From: Streptococcus sp. NPS 308 | GTDB taxonomy: Bacteria > Bacillota > Bacilli > Lactobacillales > Streptococcaceae | NCBI RefSeq assembly: GCF_002355895.1 | Contig: NZ_AP017652.1 | Coordinates: 336,001 to 400,000 of the forward strand | DNA: 64,000 bases | Reading direction: 5' to 3' | In this document: one piece after another, positions 20,501-29,640 of the stretch | How the letters are laid out: each line of letters opens with the position of its first letter | How positions within the stretch are numbered: the stretch's first letter is position 1 | Notes under the pieces: model-generated | What the model was told of the DNA's origin: nothing | Databases searched by the model: none | Seen by the model: the letters and a program-made list of their open reading frames with translations, nothing else | Made by a program: the position numbers and the translations under genes

Positions 20501-22311
20501 TCACCGTTTACGACAAGGCAGATTCACAAACACCAATTGCAACCTTGAAGACTGAAACTGGTGGCGATTTGGCAACAGCACCATTGGCCTTTGACAAACA
20601 ACCAAATCTCCTCTATTATCGTACCCAACTACCTGGCAAAGAAATCAGTAACACCTTGGCTGTAGCGATTCCACAGGATGAAAGAAAAATTGCTGCAGTT
20701 AGTCTCGAAAAAGGACCTAAGAAGACGGTTTATAAAGAGGGAGAAAAACTGGACCTAAGAGGCGGAACACTCCGTGTTCAATACGAAGGGGGACAAGCCG
20801 ATGAGCTGATTAACCTTACTCACTCAGGTGTGACGGTATCTGGATACGATGCTCATCAAAAAGGGGAACAAAACCTAACACTTCAATACCTTGGTTTACC
20901 AGTGTCAGGTGATCTGAAAGTCCAAGTGACAGGACAGGATGAAGGAAAACCAAAAGAAGTAGCAGGTTTGTACATTACGAAGAAACCAAAAACAGACTAT
21001 CTAGTAGGGGATCAACTGGATCTTTCTGAAGGTCGCTTCGGTGTCCTCTATGATGATGAGACGGAAGAAAGTCATGCCTTTACGGATCAAGGTGTTGAAA
21101 TCACGGGCTATGATGCTCAGAAGACTGGACGACAAACCTTGACCCTGCATTACAAGGGACACACTGCTGAGTTCGATGTCTTGGTTTCTCCAAAAGCAGC
21201 TGTCAACGATGAGTACCTCAAACAAGAAATCACTGCTGCCCAAGGTCGCCAGTCAACCCTTGCCTATACCTTCTCAAGTGAGAACAAACAAGCTGTACTA
21301 GTAGAGAAACTTAATGCAGCGAAAGCTGTTGCAGAAAACCATGATGCCAGTCAAGAAGAAGTCAACAAAGCCTTGAATGAATTGAAACAAGCTGGAGCGG
21401 ACTTGGATGGAAATCAACGTTATCAAACTGCTAGAGAAGAATTGGAAGGCTTGCTCGAGTCCGTCCGTGAAAAAGATTCTCAAGATGAGTTGATTGCCCA
21501 AGCTGAAGCTTTGTTGTCTTCACAAACACCAACTCCACAAGCTTTTTCGGACATGAAAGAAAAGTTGAATAAGAAACTAGCACCAGCAGAAGAAAGCAAT
21601 CATGTTGGAAGCATGGATCCAAATGAAGTGGCTCCAACAGTTGAAGCCCTCCCTGAACTAGTTATTGAAACTGAAACAACAGCCTTTGAACGTCAGGAGC
21701 GACCAAACGCTGAGCTTCTCAAAGGACGACGCCAGCTAGTTCAAGCAGGAGCGGAAGGCCAAGTTCGTCGTCTAGTAGAAGTAGATGCCCAAGGCAAACG
21801 CATCCTTCGTTCAACTGAAGTTCTCAAGGAAGCCCTCCCAGAAATCACAGAAGTTGGAACAAAAGTTTTGTCAAGTAACCAACCGGCTGAGGGAGTAAAA
21901 GACCTAGTTTTAGAAATTTCGAAACTAGAAATTGAAGAGGATACAGTAGCCTTCGAACGTCAAGAGCGACCAAATGCAAGCCTTCTGAAAGGTCAACGTC
22001 AGCTAGTTCAAGCAGGAGCGGAAGGCCAAGTTCGTCACTTTGTAGAGGTGGATGCCCAAGGCAAACGCACCCTTCGTTCAACTGAAGTTCTCAAGGAAGC
22101 TGTCCCAGAAATCACAGAAGTTGGAACAAAAGAAGAGCTAGACTCACAAACAACAGACCAAGCGTCTTTAGCAGCATCGGTAAAAGTTGAAAAGTCAACA
22201 AATCAACTGCCAAATACTGGTGTAGAAACAGATGCCAGTCTAGTAGCTATGGGACTTTTCGGAGCAATGAGTGCATATGGCTTGCTTGCTAGAAAGAAGA
22301 AAGAAGACTAA
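17587..22311 (+). CDS. endoD: Cell-wall-anchored endo-beta-N-acetylglucosaminidase (GH85, EndoD-like)
   Basis: Cuts the chitobiose core of host N-glycans, leaving one GlcNAc on the protein. 1574 residues: YSIRK signal peptide (1-37, ending ALA), charged linker, GH85 barrel (about 220-480) with the catalytic Asn310/Glu312 pair in FINQET, beta modules (about 500-950), two Ig-like modules (about 1033-1200), a helical FIVAR-like segment (about 1205-1275), two G5 domains (1357-1427 and 1446-1515) and LPNTG (1541-1545). It stands alone between its own promoter and terminator. Enzyme class is certain from the active-site block; the gene name is by analogy with pneumococcal EndoD. Confidence 0.93.
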   Translation: MKDLFFEKRCRYSIRKLSIGACSLMIGSALFASPALAEQVAAPETAASTSTQATSASEMTNPETAAIEKQLEETENKVAEQPISENTPAIADLVNEKEEAKPAPTDKTEKPAQPTDKEGVKPEETPQVADNKADKPSLADVPKNEEKSLRPKEIKFDTWDDLLKWEPGAREDDPINRSSVELAKRHRGQLVNEKASRRAKVQALANTNSKAKDHASVGGEEFKAYAFDYWQYLDSMVFWEGLVPTPDVIDAGHRNGVPVYGTLFFNWSNSIADQEKFAAALKQDEDGTFPIARKLVDLAKYYGFDGYFINQETTGELVAPLGEKMRQFMLYTKEYAAKVNHPIKYAWYDAMTYKYGRYHEDGLGDYNYQFMQKEGDKVPADQFFANFNWNKEKNDHSVEMAKWLERSQYDVFAGLELQQGGSYKTKVNWDALLDENGKLRLSLGLFAPDTITSLGKTGEDYHKNEDIFFTGYQGDPTAQKPGDKEWYGIANLVADRTPAVGRTFTTSFNTGHGRKWFVDGKVSKDSEWNYRSVSGVLPTWRWWQTSTGEKLRAEYDFTDAYNGGNSLKFSGDVAGKTDQDVNLYSTKLEVTEKTKLRVAHKGGKGSKVYMAFSTTPDYKFEDAAAWKELTLSDDWKNEEFDLSSLAGKTIYAVKLFFEHEGAVKDYQFNLGQLTITDNHQAPQAPTGLSVVKQSLKNAQEAEAVVQFTGNQDADFYEVYEKDGDNWRLLTGSSASTIYLPKVSRSANATGTTQELKVVAVGKNGLRSEAATASFNWGMTVQDTTLPRPLAENIVPGATVIGSTFPNTEGGEGIEGMLNGTITSLSDKWSSGQLSGSVDIRLTQPRRVVRWVMDHAGAGGESVNDGLMNTKDFDLYYKDTDGEWKLAKEVRGNKAHVTDITLDKPITAQDWRLHVITSDNGTPWKAIRIYNWKMYETLDTESQNIPMAKVAARSLGNHQVQLGFSDVPAGATITVYDKADSQTPIATLKTETGGDLATAPLAFDKQPNLLYYRTQLPGKEISNTLAVAIPQDERKIAAVSLEKGPKKTVYKEGEKLDLRGGTLRVQYEGGQADELINLTHSGVTVSGYDAHQKGEQNLTLQYLGLPVSGDLKVQVTGQDEGKPKEVAGLYITKKPKTDYLVGDQLDLSEGRFGVLYDDETEESHAFTDQGVEITGYDAQKTGRQTLTLHYKGHTAEFDVLVSPKAAVNDEYLKQEITAAQGRQSTLAYTFSSENKQAVLVEKLNAAKAVAENHDASQEEVNKALNELKQAGADLDGNQRYQTAREELEGLLESVREKDSQDELIAQAEALLSSQTPTPQAFSDMKEKLNKKLAPAEESNHVGSMDPNEVAPTVEALPELVIETETTAFERQERPNAELLKGRRQLVQAGAEGQVRRLVEVDAQGKRILRSTEVLKEALPEITEVGTKVLSSNQPAEGVKDLVLEISKLEIEEDTVAFERQERPNASLLKGQRQLVQAGAEGQVRHFVEVDAQGKRTLRSTEVLKEAVPEITEVGTKEELDSQTTDQASLAASVKVEKSTNQLPNTGVETDASLVAMGLFGAMSAYGLLARKKKED

Positions 22312-22346
22312 TCGATTTAGAATTCTTGGAATTTCTCATAACAACT

Positions 22347-22390
22347 AAAAAACAAGGTTTGACTGCAAGTCGGTCAGGCCTTGTTTTGAT
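22347..22390 (+). terminator. Terminator after the GH85 gene
   Basis: AAAACAAGG pairs with CCTTGTTTT, with an inner TTGAC/GTCA helix, then a T-rich tail. Confidence 0.85.
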
Positions 22391-22517
22391 TATTTTATCT
22401 TGCTTTGATTACTTATTTGATAAGGTTTTTCTAGATTTGATTTTAAAAAATCCTAATTTCAGTCTCAAGAAAGAACAAGAAAAGTTTAGGCTTTTTCTAT
22501 CTCTTTTGCTGATTTTG

Positions 22518-22526
22518 TGATATAAT
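22518..22526 (+). promoter_or_regulatory. Extended -10 promoter for pgk
   Basis: TGA followed by TATAAT, 34 bases before the start; SD AGAAGGAG. Confidence 0.65.
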
Positions 22527-22559
22527 TAACACGTATAAAAAAAGAAGGAGTCATATCTA

Positions 22560-23759
22560 ATGGCAAAATTGACTGTTAAAGACGTTGACTTGAAAGGGAA
22601 AAAAGTTCTCGTTCGTGTTGACTTCAACGTACCTGTTAAAGATGGCGTGATTACCAATGACAACCGTATCACTGCAGCTCTTCCAACTATCAAGTACATT
22701 CTTGAACAAGGTGGACGTGCAATCCTCTTCTCTCACCTTGGACGTGTAAAAGAAGAAGCAGACAAAGAAGGTAAATCACTTGCTCCTGTAGCTGCTGACT
22801 TGGCAGCTAAATTGGGTCAAGACGTTGCTTTCCTTCCAGGTGTCACTCGTGGTGCTGAATTGGAAGCTGCGATCAACGCTCTTGAAGATGGACAAGTTCT
22901 CTTGGTTGAAAACACTCGTTTCGAAGATGTTGACGGCAAGAAAGAATCTAAAAACGATCCTGAACTTGGTAAATATTGGGCATCACTTGGAGATGGTATC
23001 TTCGTAAACGATGCATTCGGTACAGCTCACCGTGCACACGCATCTAACGTTGGTATCTCAGCAAACGTTGAAAAAGCAGTTGCTGGATTCCTTCTTGAAA
23101 ACGAGATTGCCTACATCCAAGAAGCTGTTGAAGCTCCAGAACGTCCATTCGTAGCAATCCTTGGTGGTTCAAAAGTTTCAGACAAGATCGGTGTTATCGA
23201 AAACTTGCTTGAAAAAGCTGATAAAGTCCTTATCGGTGGTGGGATGACTTACACATTCTACAAAGCACAAGGTATCGAAATCGGTAACTCACTTGTAGAA
23301 GAAGACAAATTGGATGTTGCGAAAGCTCTTCTTGAAAAAGCAAACGGTAAATTGATCTTGCCAGTTGACTCAAAAGAAGCAAACGCATTTGCTGACTACA
23401 CTGAAGTAAAAGACACTGAAGGTGAAGCAGTTGATCCAGGCTTCCTTGGTTTGGACATCGGTCCAAAATCTATCGCTAAATTTGACGAAGCCTTGACTGG
23501 TGCGAAAACTGTTGTCTGGAACGGACCTATGGGTGTATTTGAAAACCCTGACTTCCAAACTGGAACAATCGGTGTGATGGACGCTATTGTGAAACAACCA
23601 GGCGTGAAATCAATCATCGGTGGTGGTGACTCAGCTGCAGCAGCGATCAACCTTGGTCGCGCAGACAAGTTCTCATGGATCTCTACTGGTGGTGGAGCAT
23701 CAATGGAACTCCTTGAAGGTAAAGTATTGCCTGGATTGGCAGCACTTACAGAAAAATAA
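22560..23759 (+). CDS. pgk: Phosphoglycerate kinase
   Basis: Glycolytic enzyme transferring phosphate from 1,3-bisphosphoglycerate to ADP. The 399 residues contain RVDFNVP near the N-terminus, the substrate-binding SHLGR, the glycine-rich [10 protein letters not shown] and the C-terminal GGGDSAAA. Codon use is strongly biased (GGT, GAA, AAA, CTT), as expected for a very highly expressed gene. Monocistronic, ended by its own terminator. Confidence 0.98.
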   Translation: MAKLTVKDVDLKGKKVLVRVDFNVPVKDGVITNDNRITAALPTIKYILEQGGRAILFSHLGRVKEEADKEGKSLAPVAADLAAKLGQDVAFLPGVTRGAELEAAINALEDGQVLLVENTRFEDVDGKKESKNDPELGKYWASLGDGIFVNDAFGTAHRAHASNVGISANVEKAVAGFLLENEIAYIQEAVEAPERPFVAILGGSKVSDKIGVIENLLEKADKVLIGGGMTYTFYKAQGIEIGNSLVEEDKLDVAKALLEKANGKLILPVDSKEANAFADYTEVKDTEGEAVDPGFLGLDIGPKSIAKFDEALTGAKTVVWNGPMGVFENPDFQTGTIGVMDAIVKQPGVKSIIGGGDSAAAAINLGRADKFSWISTGGGASMELLEGKVLPGLAALTEK

Positions 23760-23780
23760 GCTTTCCTAAATGAAACGATG

Positions 23781-23810
23781 AAAAGAGGAACTTTGTTTCC
23801 TCTTTTTCTT
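23781..23810 (+). terminator. Terminator after pgk
   Basis: AAAAGAGGAAC pairs with GTTTCCTCTTTT around a 3-base loop, then T-rich. Confidence 0.9.
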
Positions 23811-23896
23811 GTTGTTTGAATTAAAAACGTTTCCTATCGATTTTGGCTCATAAAATCAACTAATTTATGATAAAATGGAAATAGAAAGTTGAGATT

Positions 23897-24424
23897 ATGG
23901 GTTATTTTAAAAAATATAAATTTGATAAGTCACAGTTCAAGCTTGGTCTACGAACCTTTAAAACCGGAATTGCTGTTTTTTTAGTTCTCTTGATTTTTGG
24001 ATTTTTTGGTTGGAAGGGACTTCAAATTGGGGCTTTGACAGCAGTCTTTAGTTTGAGAGAAAGCTTTGACAAGAGTGTTCATTTTGGGACATCACGCATT
24101 CTAGGAAACAGTATCGGAGGTTTCTACGCCCTTGTTTTCTTCCTTTTAAACACTCTATTTCAAGAAGCCTTTTGGGTGACCTTGCTGATCGTTCCAATCT
24201 GCACCATGTTAACCATTATGACAAATGTCGCCATGAATAATAAGGCGGGAGTTATCGGCGGAGTTTCGGCAATGTTGATTATTACCCTATCGATACCGAG
24301 CGGGGAGACAATTTTGTACGTGTTTGCTCGTGTATTTGAAACTTTTATGGGTGTTTTTGTGGCAATACTCGTAAATTATGATATTGATCGTTTCAGAAAT
24401 CTTTTAGAGAAAAAAAGAAAATAA
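23897..24424 (+). CDS. Aromatic acid exporter / FUSC-like membrane protein
   Basis: A 175-residue membrane protein with about four transmembrane helices after an amphipathic N-terminus. The block RTFKTGIAVFL...IGALTAVFSLRES is typical of the N-terminal ArAE_1/FUSC membrane unit (aromatic acid or organic acid efflux), here without a soluble domain. Substrate unknown. A GlnR box begins right after its stop codon. Confidence 0.75.
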   Translation: MGYFKKYKFDKSQFKLGLRTFKTGIAVFLVLLIFGFFGWKGLQIGALTAVFSLRESFDKSVHFGTSRILGNSIGGFYALVFFLLNTLFQEAFWVTLLIVPICTMLTIMTNVAMNNKAGVIGGVSAMLIITLSIPSGETILYVFARVFETFMGVFVAILVNYDIDRFRNLLEKKRK

Positions 24425-24441
24425 TGTTACATTTTGTGACA
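24425..24441. promoter_or_regulatory. GlnR operator
   Basis: TGTTACATTTTGTGACA is a perfect match to TGTNA-N7-TNACA, just upstream of the glnR -35. GlnR bound here would repress glnRA when glutamine is plentiful. Confidence 0.92.
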
Positions 24442-24448
24442 TTATTAA

Positions 24449-24477
24449 TTGACGTATAGATTTTTTTAGACTATAAT
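24449..24477 (+). promoter_or_regulatory. Promoter of glnRA
   Basis: TTGACG (24449-24454), a 17-base spacer and TATAAT (24472-24477), directly downstream of the GlnR box. Confidence 0.85.
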
Positions 24478-24500
24478 AGACAGAAAGAAGGAAATTGTAA

Positions 24501-24857
24501 ATGAAGGAAAAAGAATTTCGTCGAAATATGGCTGTTTTTCCTATCGGTAGTGTGATGAAGTTGACCGATCTATCGGCGCGCCAGATTCGTTATTATGAAG
24601 ATCAAGAGTTGATAAAGCCTGATCGAAACGAAGGGAACCGTCGTATGTATTCTTTGAATGACATGGATCGATTGCTTGAGATCAAAGATTATATCTCTGA
24701 AGGTTTCAATATTGCTGCCATTAAGAAGAAATACGCTGAGCGTGAGGCGAAATCCAAGAAAGCAGTGAGCCCAACGGAGGTGCGTCGTGCGCTTCATAAT
24801 GAGCTCCTCCAACAAGGACGCTTTGCTTCAGCGCAGTCACCTTTTGGTCGCGGTTAG
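24501..24857 (+). CDS. glnR: Nitrogen regulator GlnR (MerR family)
   Basis: Dimeric repressor of glutamine and nitrogen genes, activated by feedback-inhibited glutamine synthetase. The 118 residues carry an N-terminal MerR winged helix (SARQIRYYEDQELIKPDR) and the short C-terminal tail that senses GlnA. Autoregulated through the box at 24425-24441 and in an operon with glnA, 36 bases downstream. Confidence 0.96.
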   Translation: MKEKEFRRNMAVFPIGSVMKLTDLSARQIRYYEDQELIKPDRNEGNRRMYSLNDMDRLLEIKDYISEGFNIAAIKKKYAEREAKSKKAVSPTEVRRALHNELLQQGRFASAQSPFGRG

Positions 24858-24893
24858 TCAATCGCAAGTAGTCAAAAATTAAGGAGTAAACAC

Positions 24894-26240
24894 ATGCCAA
24901 TCACAGCTGCAGATATTCGTCGTGAAGTCAAGGAAAAAAATGTTACCTTTATCCGTCTCATGTTTTCAGATATTCTGGGAACCATGAAAAACGTCGAAAT
25001 TCCTGCTACAGATGAACAGTTAGATAAGGTCTTGTCAAACAAAGCCATGTTTGATGGCTCTTCTATTGAAGGTTTTGTACGTATCAATGAGTCAGATATG
25101 TACTTGTACCCAGACTTGGATACGTGGACAGTCTTTCCTTGGGGAGATGAAAACGGAAGTGTTGCAGGTTTAATCTGTGATGTTTATACAACAGAAGGTG
25201 AACCATTTGCAGGTGACCCTCGTGGCAACCTCAAACGTGCTCTTCGTCACATGGAAGAAGTAGGATTCAAATCCTTCAACCTTGGTCCAGAGCCAGAATT
25301 CTTCCTATTTAAGTTGGATGAAAATGGGGACCCGACACTTGAAGTGAATGACAAGGGTGGCTATTTTGATTTGGCGCCTACTGACCTTGCGGACAATACG
25401 CGTCGTGAAATCGTTAATGTCTTGACTAAAATGGGATTTGAAGTAGAAGCAAGTCACCACGAGGTTGCGGTTGGTCAACATGAAATTGACTTCAAGTATG
25501 ATGAAGTCCTCCGTGCCTGTGATAAGATTCAAATCTTTAAACTCGTTGTAAAAACCATCGCTCGTAAACACGGTCTTTATGCGACTTTTATGGCGAAACC
25601 AAAATTTGGTATTGCTGGATCAGGTATGCACTGTAATATGTCCTTGTTTGATGAGAATGGGAATAACGCCTTCTTTGATCCAAATGATCCAAAGGGAATG
25701 CAGTTGTCTGAAACAGCCTACCATTTCCTTGGTGGTTTGATTAAGCATGCCTATAACTATACTGCTATCATGAACCCAACAGTTAACTCCTACAAACGTT
25801 TGGTTCCTGGTTATGAAGCGCCAGTTTACATTGCTTGGGCTGGTCGTAACCGCTCGCCACTAGTTCGTGTACCGGCTTCACGTGGTATGGGAACTCGTCT
25901 TGAGTTGCGTTCAGTGGACCCAATGGCAAACCCATACATCGCGATGGCAGTTCTTTTGGAAGTTGGTTTGCATGGTATTGAAAACAAAATCGAGGCTCCT
26001 GCTCCAATCGAAGAAAACATCTACATCATGACTGCTGAAGAACGTAAAGAGGCTGGAATTACCGATCTTCCATCAACGCTTCATAACGCCTTGAAAGCTT
26101 TGACAGAAGATGAAGTGGTTAAGGCAGCCCTAGGTGAACACATCTATACGAGCTTCCTTGAAGCTAAGCGTATCGAGTGGGCTAGCTATGCAACCTTCGT
26201 TTCACAATGGGAAGTTGATAATTATTTAGATCTTTACTAA
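24894..26240 (+). CDS. glnA: Glutamine synthetase type I
   Basis: Makes glutamine from glutamate, ammonia and ATP as a dodecamer. 448 residues, short GSI-alpha class (no adenylylation insert). Motifs include FDGSSIEGF near the N-terminus, the metal-binding GPEPEFFLF, the ATP-binding block starting [10 protein letters not shown] and NRSPLVRVP. When inhibited by glutamine it is expected to stimulate GlnR. Confidence 0.98.
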   Translation: MPITAADIRREVKEKNVTFIRLMFSDILGTMKNVEIPATDEQLDKVLSNKAMFDGSSIEGFVRINESDMYLYPDLDTWTVFPWGDENGSVAGLICDVYTTEGEPFAGDPRGNLKRALRHMEEVGFKSFNLGPEPEFFLFKLDENGDPTLEVNDKGGYFDLAPTDLADNTRREIVNVLTKMGFEVEASHHEVAVGQHEIDFKYDEVLRACDKIQIFKLVVKTIARKHGLYATFMAKPKFGIAGSGMHCNMSLFDENGNNAFFDPNDPKGMQLSETAYHFLGGLIKHAYNYTAIMNPTVNSYKRLVPGYEAPVYIAWAGRNRSPLVRVPASRGMGTRLELRSVDPMANPYIAMAVLLEVGLHGIENKIEAPAPIEENIYIMTAEERKEAGITDLPSTLHNALKALTEDEVVKAALGEHIYTSFLEAKRIEWASYATFVSQWEVDNYLDLY

Positions 26241-26250
26241 TATAGAAGAA

Positions 26251-26278
26251 AGATTGCCTGAGGGTGATCTTTTTTTTG
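26251..26278 (+). terminator. Terminator after glnA
   Basis: An 8-bp stem with two G-T pairs (AGATTGCC / GGTGATCT) followed by TTTTTTTT. Confidence 0.88.
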
Positions 26279-26283
26279 CATTT

Positions 26284-26333
26284 TATATCGAACTGTGATA
26301 TAGTTTATATAACGAATCGCGATGTATCGAACT
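26284..26333. promoter_or_regulatory. Candidate PadR operator/promoter region
   Basis: Contains a palindrome TATATC-N7-GATATA (26284-26302), two direct copies of TATCGAACT (26286-26294 and 26325-26333) and a central ATCGCGAT (26316-26323), all around a TTATATAA stretch that may act as the -10. The density of symmetric motifs just upstream of padR suggests autoregulation. Confidence 0.45.
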
Positions 26334-26352
26334 AAATAGGAGGTGTGGTTAA

Positions 26353-26673
26353 ATGGAATTAACAGATAAGATTAGGCGTGTTTACCTTCCCATGACTGAA
26401 ACGGGTTTTTATATCTTGTTTTGTTTACAGAAGGAGAACCATGGATATGGTATCACACAAAAGGTCAAGGAGATGACAGATTCGCAAGTTTCGATTAGTC
26501 CTGGAACTATGTATGGGACCTTGTCAAAGATGGAAAAGGATGGCTTGATTTTCTTTGTCCGAGAAGAGGAAAAACGGAAAATTTATCAGATAACAGATTT
26601 GGGACGCAAAGTCTTAGATATTGAATTGAAACGTATTGAGCGGCTCTATAGAAACAGTCGGGAGGAAGGATGA
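26353..26673 (+). CDS. PadR family transcriptional regulator
   Basis: A 106-residue winged-helix repressor with the PadR core GYGITQKVKEM and the SPGTMYGTLSKMEKDGLI recognition segment. PadR proteins of this size often repress a following membrane-protein operon and are relieved by toxic compounds. It is translationally coupled to the DUF2812 gene downstream (overlapping start/stop). Effector unknown. Confidence 0.9.
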   Translation: MELTDKIRRVYLPMTETGFYILFCLQKENHGYGITQKVKEMTDSQVSISPGTMYGTLSKMEKDGLIFFVREEEKRKIYQITDLGRKVLDIELKRIERLYRNSREEG

Positions 26674-27248
26674 TGGGAAAGAAGGTTATTTATAGAATTG
26701 CTACCATTGCGGATTATGATAGAGAGGCTTTATATCTTAGAAAAATGCATGCTGAGGGCTGGAAACTCAAGGAAGTAACCTACTCTATCTTGTTGTTTGC
26801 AGTTAAGTATACCTTTGAAAAGTGCCAACCGGAGCAGGTGTCTTATCAGTTAGACTTTTATCCAATGAAAAAATCAGAGAGAGCCTCCTATTTGCAACTG
26901 TTTAAAGACTGTGGATGGGAGCATATTACAGACTTTAATGGTTTTTCCTACTTTAGAAAAGTACATTTTGAAATTGAATCGGATGCCGAGTTTGAAATTT
27001 ATAATGACGCGGCCGGGAAGTTAGCTGTGGTCAAACGGATTTTAATAATGCGTATGCTTCCTATTTTGCTTCTCTTTTTAGCTCTACTACCGGTTTTCTC
27101 AAAGTTTGTCAGTGGAGCTAGTTCTTTCAGTTGGGAAGTATTTTTGATTTTCATAATAGATTGTGTTTTATTGATTATTTTTGCGATTCAGATTTCTTAT
27201 ATTTTTTGGAGATTGTTTCAAAAGTGGAAAGAATTATCTGATAAATGA
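26670..27248 (+). CDS. DUF2812 membrane protein (first copy)
   Basis: 192 residues: a soluble DUF2812 domain (about 1-110) with the DYDREALYLRKMHAEGWKL opening, then two transmembrane helices (about 125-145 and 157-180). DUF2812 proteins regularly sit behind PadR regulators; function unknown. The start overlaps the padR stop, and two adjacent ATG codons (26670, 26673) both suit the SD GGAGGAAGG. Confidence 0.85.
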   Translation: MMGKKVIYRIATIADYDREALYLRKMHAEGWKLKEVTYSILLFAVKYTFEKCQPEQVSYQLDFYPMKKSERASYLQLFKDCGWEHITDFNGFSYFRKVHFEIESDAEFEIYNDAAGKLAVVKRILIMRMLPILLLFLALLPVFSKFVSGASSFSWEVFLIFIIDCVLLIIFAIQISYIFWRLFQKWKELSDK

Positions 27249-27282
27249 AACAATGCCTGTTTTCTAATTTGGAGGTAAGACA

Positions 27283-27798
27283 ATGAATAGCAAGGTACAA
27301 TTTCGGATGTTTGGCATTCTTGATTATGATAAGGAAGAAGACTATTTACGTGAAATGTATTTGCAAGGTTGGAGATATAAAACGAGTAGATGGTGGATTT
27401 TCTATTTTGAAGAAAGTGAGCCAGATGATGTGATTTACCTTGTGTGTGGTAAACAGTTTTTTAAGAAATATTATCATCAGCTAGAAAGTTTGAAAGATAG
27501 AGGTTGGGAGCTTGTAGAGGTTTGTCCGTCTTCTATTTTTCGGAAACCGGCTTCTGAGTTACTTCCGGAGGATCAAGTCTTCTATAGGAATCATCCTCTT
27601 AAATGGGAAATGGTGATCTCTAGACTTCGTCCTTCTATAGCTACCCTTTTGGGTGGGCTTGTTGTTTGCTTGGTTCTATATAGAGAAGATCTCTCTTCAT
27701 CTTTCTTTCTTATTTTCGGTATTTACGGTCTCATGATTTCTTATCTAATCTATGGTTATTTCAGACTAAAAAGGAAATACCAAGTAGATAAAAAGTAA
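27283..27798 (+). CDS. DUF2812 membrane protein (second copy)
   Basis: 171 residues with the same plan as the gene before it: a soluble part opening DYDKEEDYLREMYLQGW, then two transmembrane helices near the C-terminus (about 118-133, 138-155). The pair looks like an old tandem duplication. SD GGAGG at a good distance. Its transcript would end at the CIRCE-containing hairpin downstream. Confidence 0.82.
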   Translation: MNSKVQFRMFGILDYDKEEDYLREMYLQGWRYKTSRWWIFYFEESEPDDVIYLVCGKQFFKKYYHQLESLKDRGWELVEVCPSSIFRKPASELLPEDQVFYRNHPLKWEMVISRLRPSIATLLGGLVVCLVLYREDLSSSFFLIFGIYGLMISYLIYGYFRLKRKYQVDKK

Positions 27799-27822
27799 GA
27801 TTCTAGGTCTTTAGACTGATTT

Positions 27823-27849
27823 TTAGCACTCTTGACAAAAGAGTGCTAA
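27823..27849. promoter_or_regulatory. CIRCE element, distal copy, also terminator-like
   Basis: TTAGCACTC-N9-GAGTGCTAA, a perfect CIRCE. The spacer extends the pairing, giving an 11-bp stem with a 5-base loop, directly followed by TTTTTT (27850-27855). It can therefore act both as HrcA operator and as intrinsic terminator of the PadR/DUF2812 operon. Confidence 0.9.
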
Positions 27850-27866
27850 TTTTTTGAGTTTTTGTC

Positions 27867-27894
27867 TTGACATTCTCTTCTAAGGGTGTATAAT
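27867..27894 (+). promoter_or_regulatory. SigA promoter of the hrcA operon
   Basis: TTGACA (27867-27872), a 16-base spacer and TATAAT (27889-27894), flanked on both sides by CIRCE elements. Confidence 0.85.
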
Positions 27895-27905
27895 AGAATC
27901 ATGAG

Positions 27906-27932
27906 TTAGCACTTGTGTGTATCGAGTGCTAA
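27906..27932. promoter_or_regulatory. CIRCE element, promoter-proximal copy
   Basis: TTAGCACTT-N9-GAGTGCTAA, covering the predicted start of transcription. HrcA binding here blocks the operon at normal temperature. Confidence 0.95.
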
Positions 27933-27958
27933 TCAATCTGACAGAGAGGAGTGATGAG

Positions 27959-28993
27959 ATGGTTACAGAGCGTCAGCAGGATATTTTAAATCTGATTATT
28001 GACATCTTTACCAAAACGCACGAACCTGTCGGATCCAAGGCGCTACAAGAGTCTATTAATTCTAGTAGTGCTACCATTCGTAATGATATGGCAGCTCTAG
28101 AAAAACAAGGGTTGCTTGAGAAAGCTCATACTTCAAGTGGTCGGATGCCTAGTGTGGCTGGTTTTCAGTACTATGTGAAACACTCGCTGGCTTTTGATCG
28201 ACTAGCTGAGAATGAGGTTTATGAGATTGTCAAAGCCTTTGATCAGGAATTCTTCAAACTGGAGGATATTCTGCAAGAGGCCGCCAATCTACTAACAGAC
28301 TTGAGTGGCTGTACGGTAGTAGCACTGGATGTTGAGCCGAGTAGACAGCGCCTGACGGCTTTCGATATTGTCGTTCTAGGACAACATACTGCTCTTGCAG
28401 TTTTCACCCTAGACGAGTCTCGAACGGTTACCAGTCAGTTTTTGATTCCAAGGAATTTCTTGCAGGAAGATTTGTTGAAACTGAAGAGCATCATTCAGGA
28501 ACGTTTTCTCGGTCACACCGTTCTGGATATTCACTACAAGATTCGGACGGAGATTCCGCAGATTATCCAGCGTTACTTCACAACAACGGACAATGTCATG
28601 GATCTCTTTGAACACATTTTTAAAGAAATGTTCAACGAAAACATTGTAGTATCTGGCAAGGTTAATCTCTTGAATTTTGCCAATCTAGCAGCCTATCAGT
28701 TCTTTGACCAACCACAGAAGGTGGCCTTGGAAATTCGTGAAGGTCTGCATGAAGATCAGATGCAAAATGTGCGTGTTGCGGACAGTCAAGAGTCTTGTCT
28801 GGCAGACCTAGCAGTGATTAGCAGTAAATTCCTCATTCCTTATCGGGGTTTTGGAATTCTAGCGATTATCGGTCCGGTCAATCTGGATTACCAGCAATTG
28901 GTCAACCAAGTCAATGTGGTCAATCGTGTTTTGACCATGAAGTTGACAGATTTTTATCGCTATCTCAGTAGCAATCATTATGAAGTACATTAA
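27959..28993 (+). CDS. hrcA: Heat-inducible transcription repressor HrcA
   Basis: Represses class I heat-shock genes through CIRCE; its folding depends on GroEL, which sets the feedback. 344 residues with an N-terminal winged helix ([30 protein letters not shown]) and the C-terminal HrcA domain. A longer reading from GTG 27917 would place the start inside CIRCE, so I use ATG 27959 with SD GAGAGGAG. First gene of hrcA-grpE-dnaK-dnaJ. Confidence 0.97.
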   Translation: MVTERQQDILNLIIDIFTKTHEPVGSKALQESINSSSATIRNDMAALEKQGLLEKAHTSSGRMPSVAGFQYYVKHSLAFDRLAENEVYEIVKAFDQEFFKLEDILQEAANLLTDLSGCTVVALDVEPSRQRLTAFDIVVLGQHTALAVFTLDESRTVTSQFLIPRNFLQEDLLKLKSIIQERFLGHTVLDIHYKIRTEIPQIIQRYFTTTDNVMDLFEHIFKEMFNENIVVSGKVNLLNFANLAAYQFFDQPQKVALEIREGLHEDQMQNVRVADSQESCLADLAVISSKFLIPYRGFGILAIIGPVNLDYQQLVNQVNVVNRVLTMKLTDFYRYLSSNHYEVH

Positions 28994-29019
28994 GATTGAA
29001 ATCATTAAAGGAGGCGAAA

Positions 29020-29535
29020 ATGGCCCAAGATAAAAAAAACGAAGAAATGAAAGAAGAGGAAGTTGTGGAAACAACTGAAGAAACAACTCCTGAGAAGTCT
29101 GAGTTGGACTTGGCAAATGAACGTGCGGATGAGTTCGAAAACAAATACCTTCGCGCTCATGCAGAAATGCAAAATATTCAACGCCGTGCCAATGAAGAAC
29201 GTCAAAACTTGCAACGTTATCGTAGCCAAGACCTGGCAAAAGCAATCTTACCATCACTCGATAACCTAGAACGTGCACTAGCAGTTGAAGGTTTGACAGA
29301 CGACGTCAAAAAAGGATTGGAGATGGTGCAAGAGAGCTTGGTACATGCCTTGAAAGACGAAGGAATTGAAGAAATCGCAGCTGACGGCGAATTTGACCAT
29401 AACTATCACATGGCCATCCAAACTCTCCCAGCAGACGATGGACACCCCGCAGACACTATAGCACAAGTCTTCCAAAAAGGCTACAAACTCCATGACCGCA
29501 TCTTACGCCCAGCCATGGTGGTGGTTTATAACTAA
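29020..29535 (+). CDS. grpE: Nucleotide exchange factor GrpE
   Basis: Releases ADP from DnaK and acts as a thermosensor dimer. 171 residues: acidic disordered N-terminus (to about 35), long coiled coil ([21 protein letters not shown]), then the beta-wing head. ATG 29020 follows SD AAAGGAGG; an in-frame TTG upstream lacks support. The stop codon TAA is the first base triplet of the class I RNA element. Confidence 0.96.
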   Translation: MAQDKKNEEMKEEEVVETTEETTPEKSELDLANERADEFENKYLRAHAEMQNIQRRANEERQNLQRYRSQDLAKAILPSLDNLERALAVEGLTDDVKKGLEMVQESLVHALKDEGIEEIAADGEFDHNYHMAIQTLPADDGHPADTIAQVFQKGYKLHDRILRPAMVVVYN

Positions 29536-29640
29536 GATACAAAGCCCGTAAAAAGCTCACAGTAAAAATAGGAGATTGACGAAGTGTTCGATGAACACAA
29601 GAAAATCTATCTTTTTTACCCAGAGCTTAGGGCGTGTTCG
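29536..29640 (+). repeat. Class I structured element, copy A
   Basis: Starts AAGATACAAA at the grpE stop. Helices: GCCC 29544-29547 with GGGC 29630-29633; AGCTC 29554-29558 with GAGCT 29623-29627; GTAAAAA 29562-29568 with TTTTTAC 29613-29619; AGATT 29573-29577 with AATCT 29604-29608; GTGTTC 29584-29589 with GAACAC 29593-29598. Internal-loop bases ACA, TAGG, GACG and ATCT are shared with copies B and C. Confidence 0.88.

Noticed and set aside
27917..27958. Longer hrcA start (GTG)
   Set aside because: It would lie inside CIRCE; ATG 27959 has a proper SD and gives the family length.
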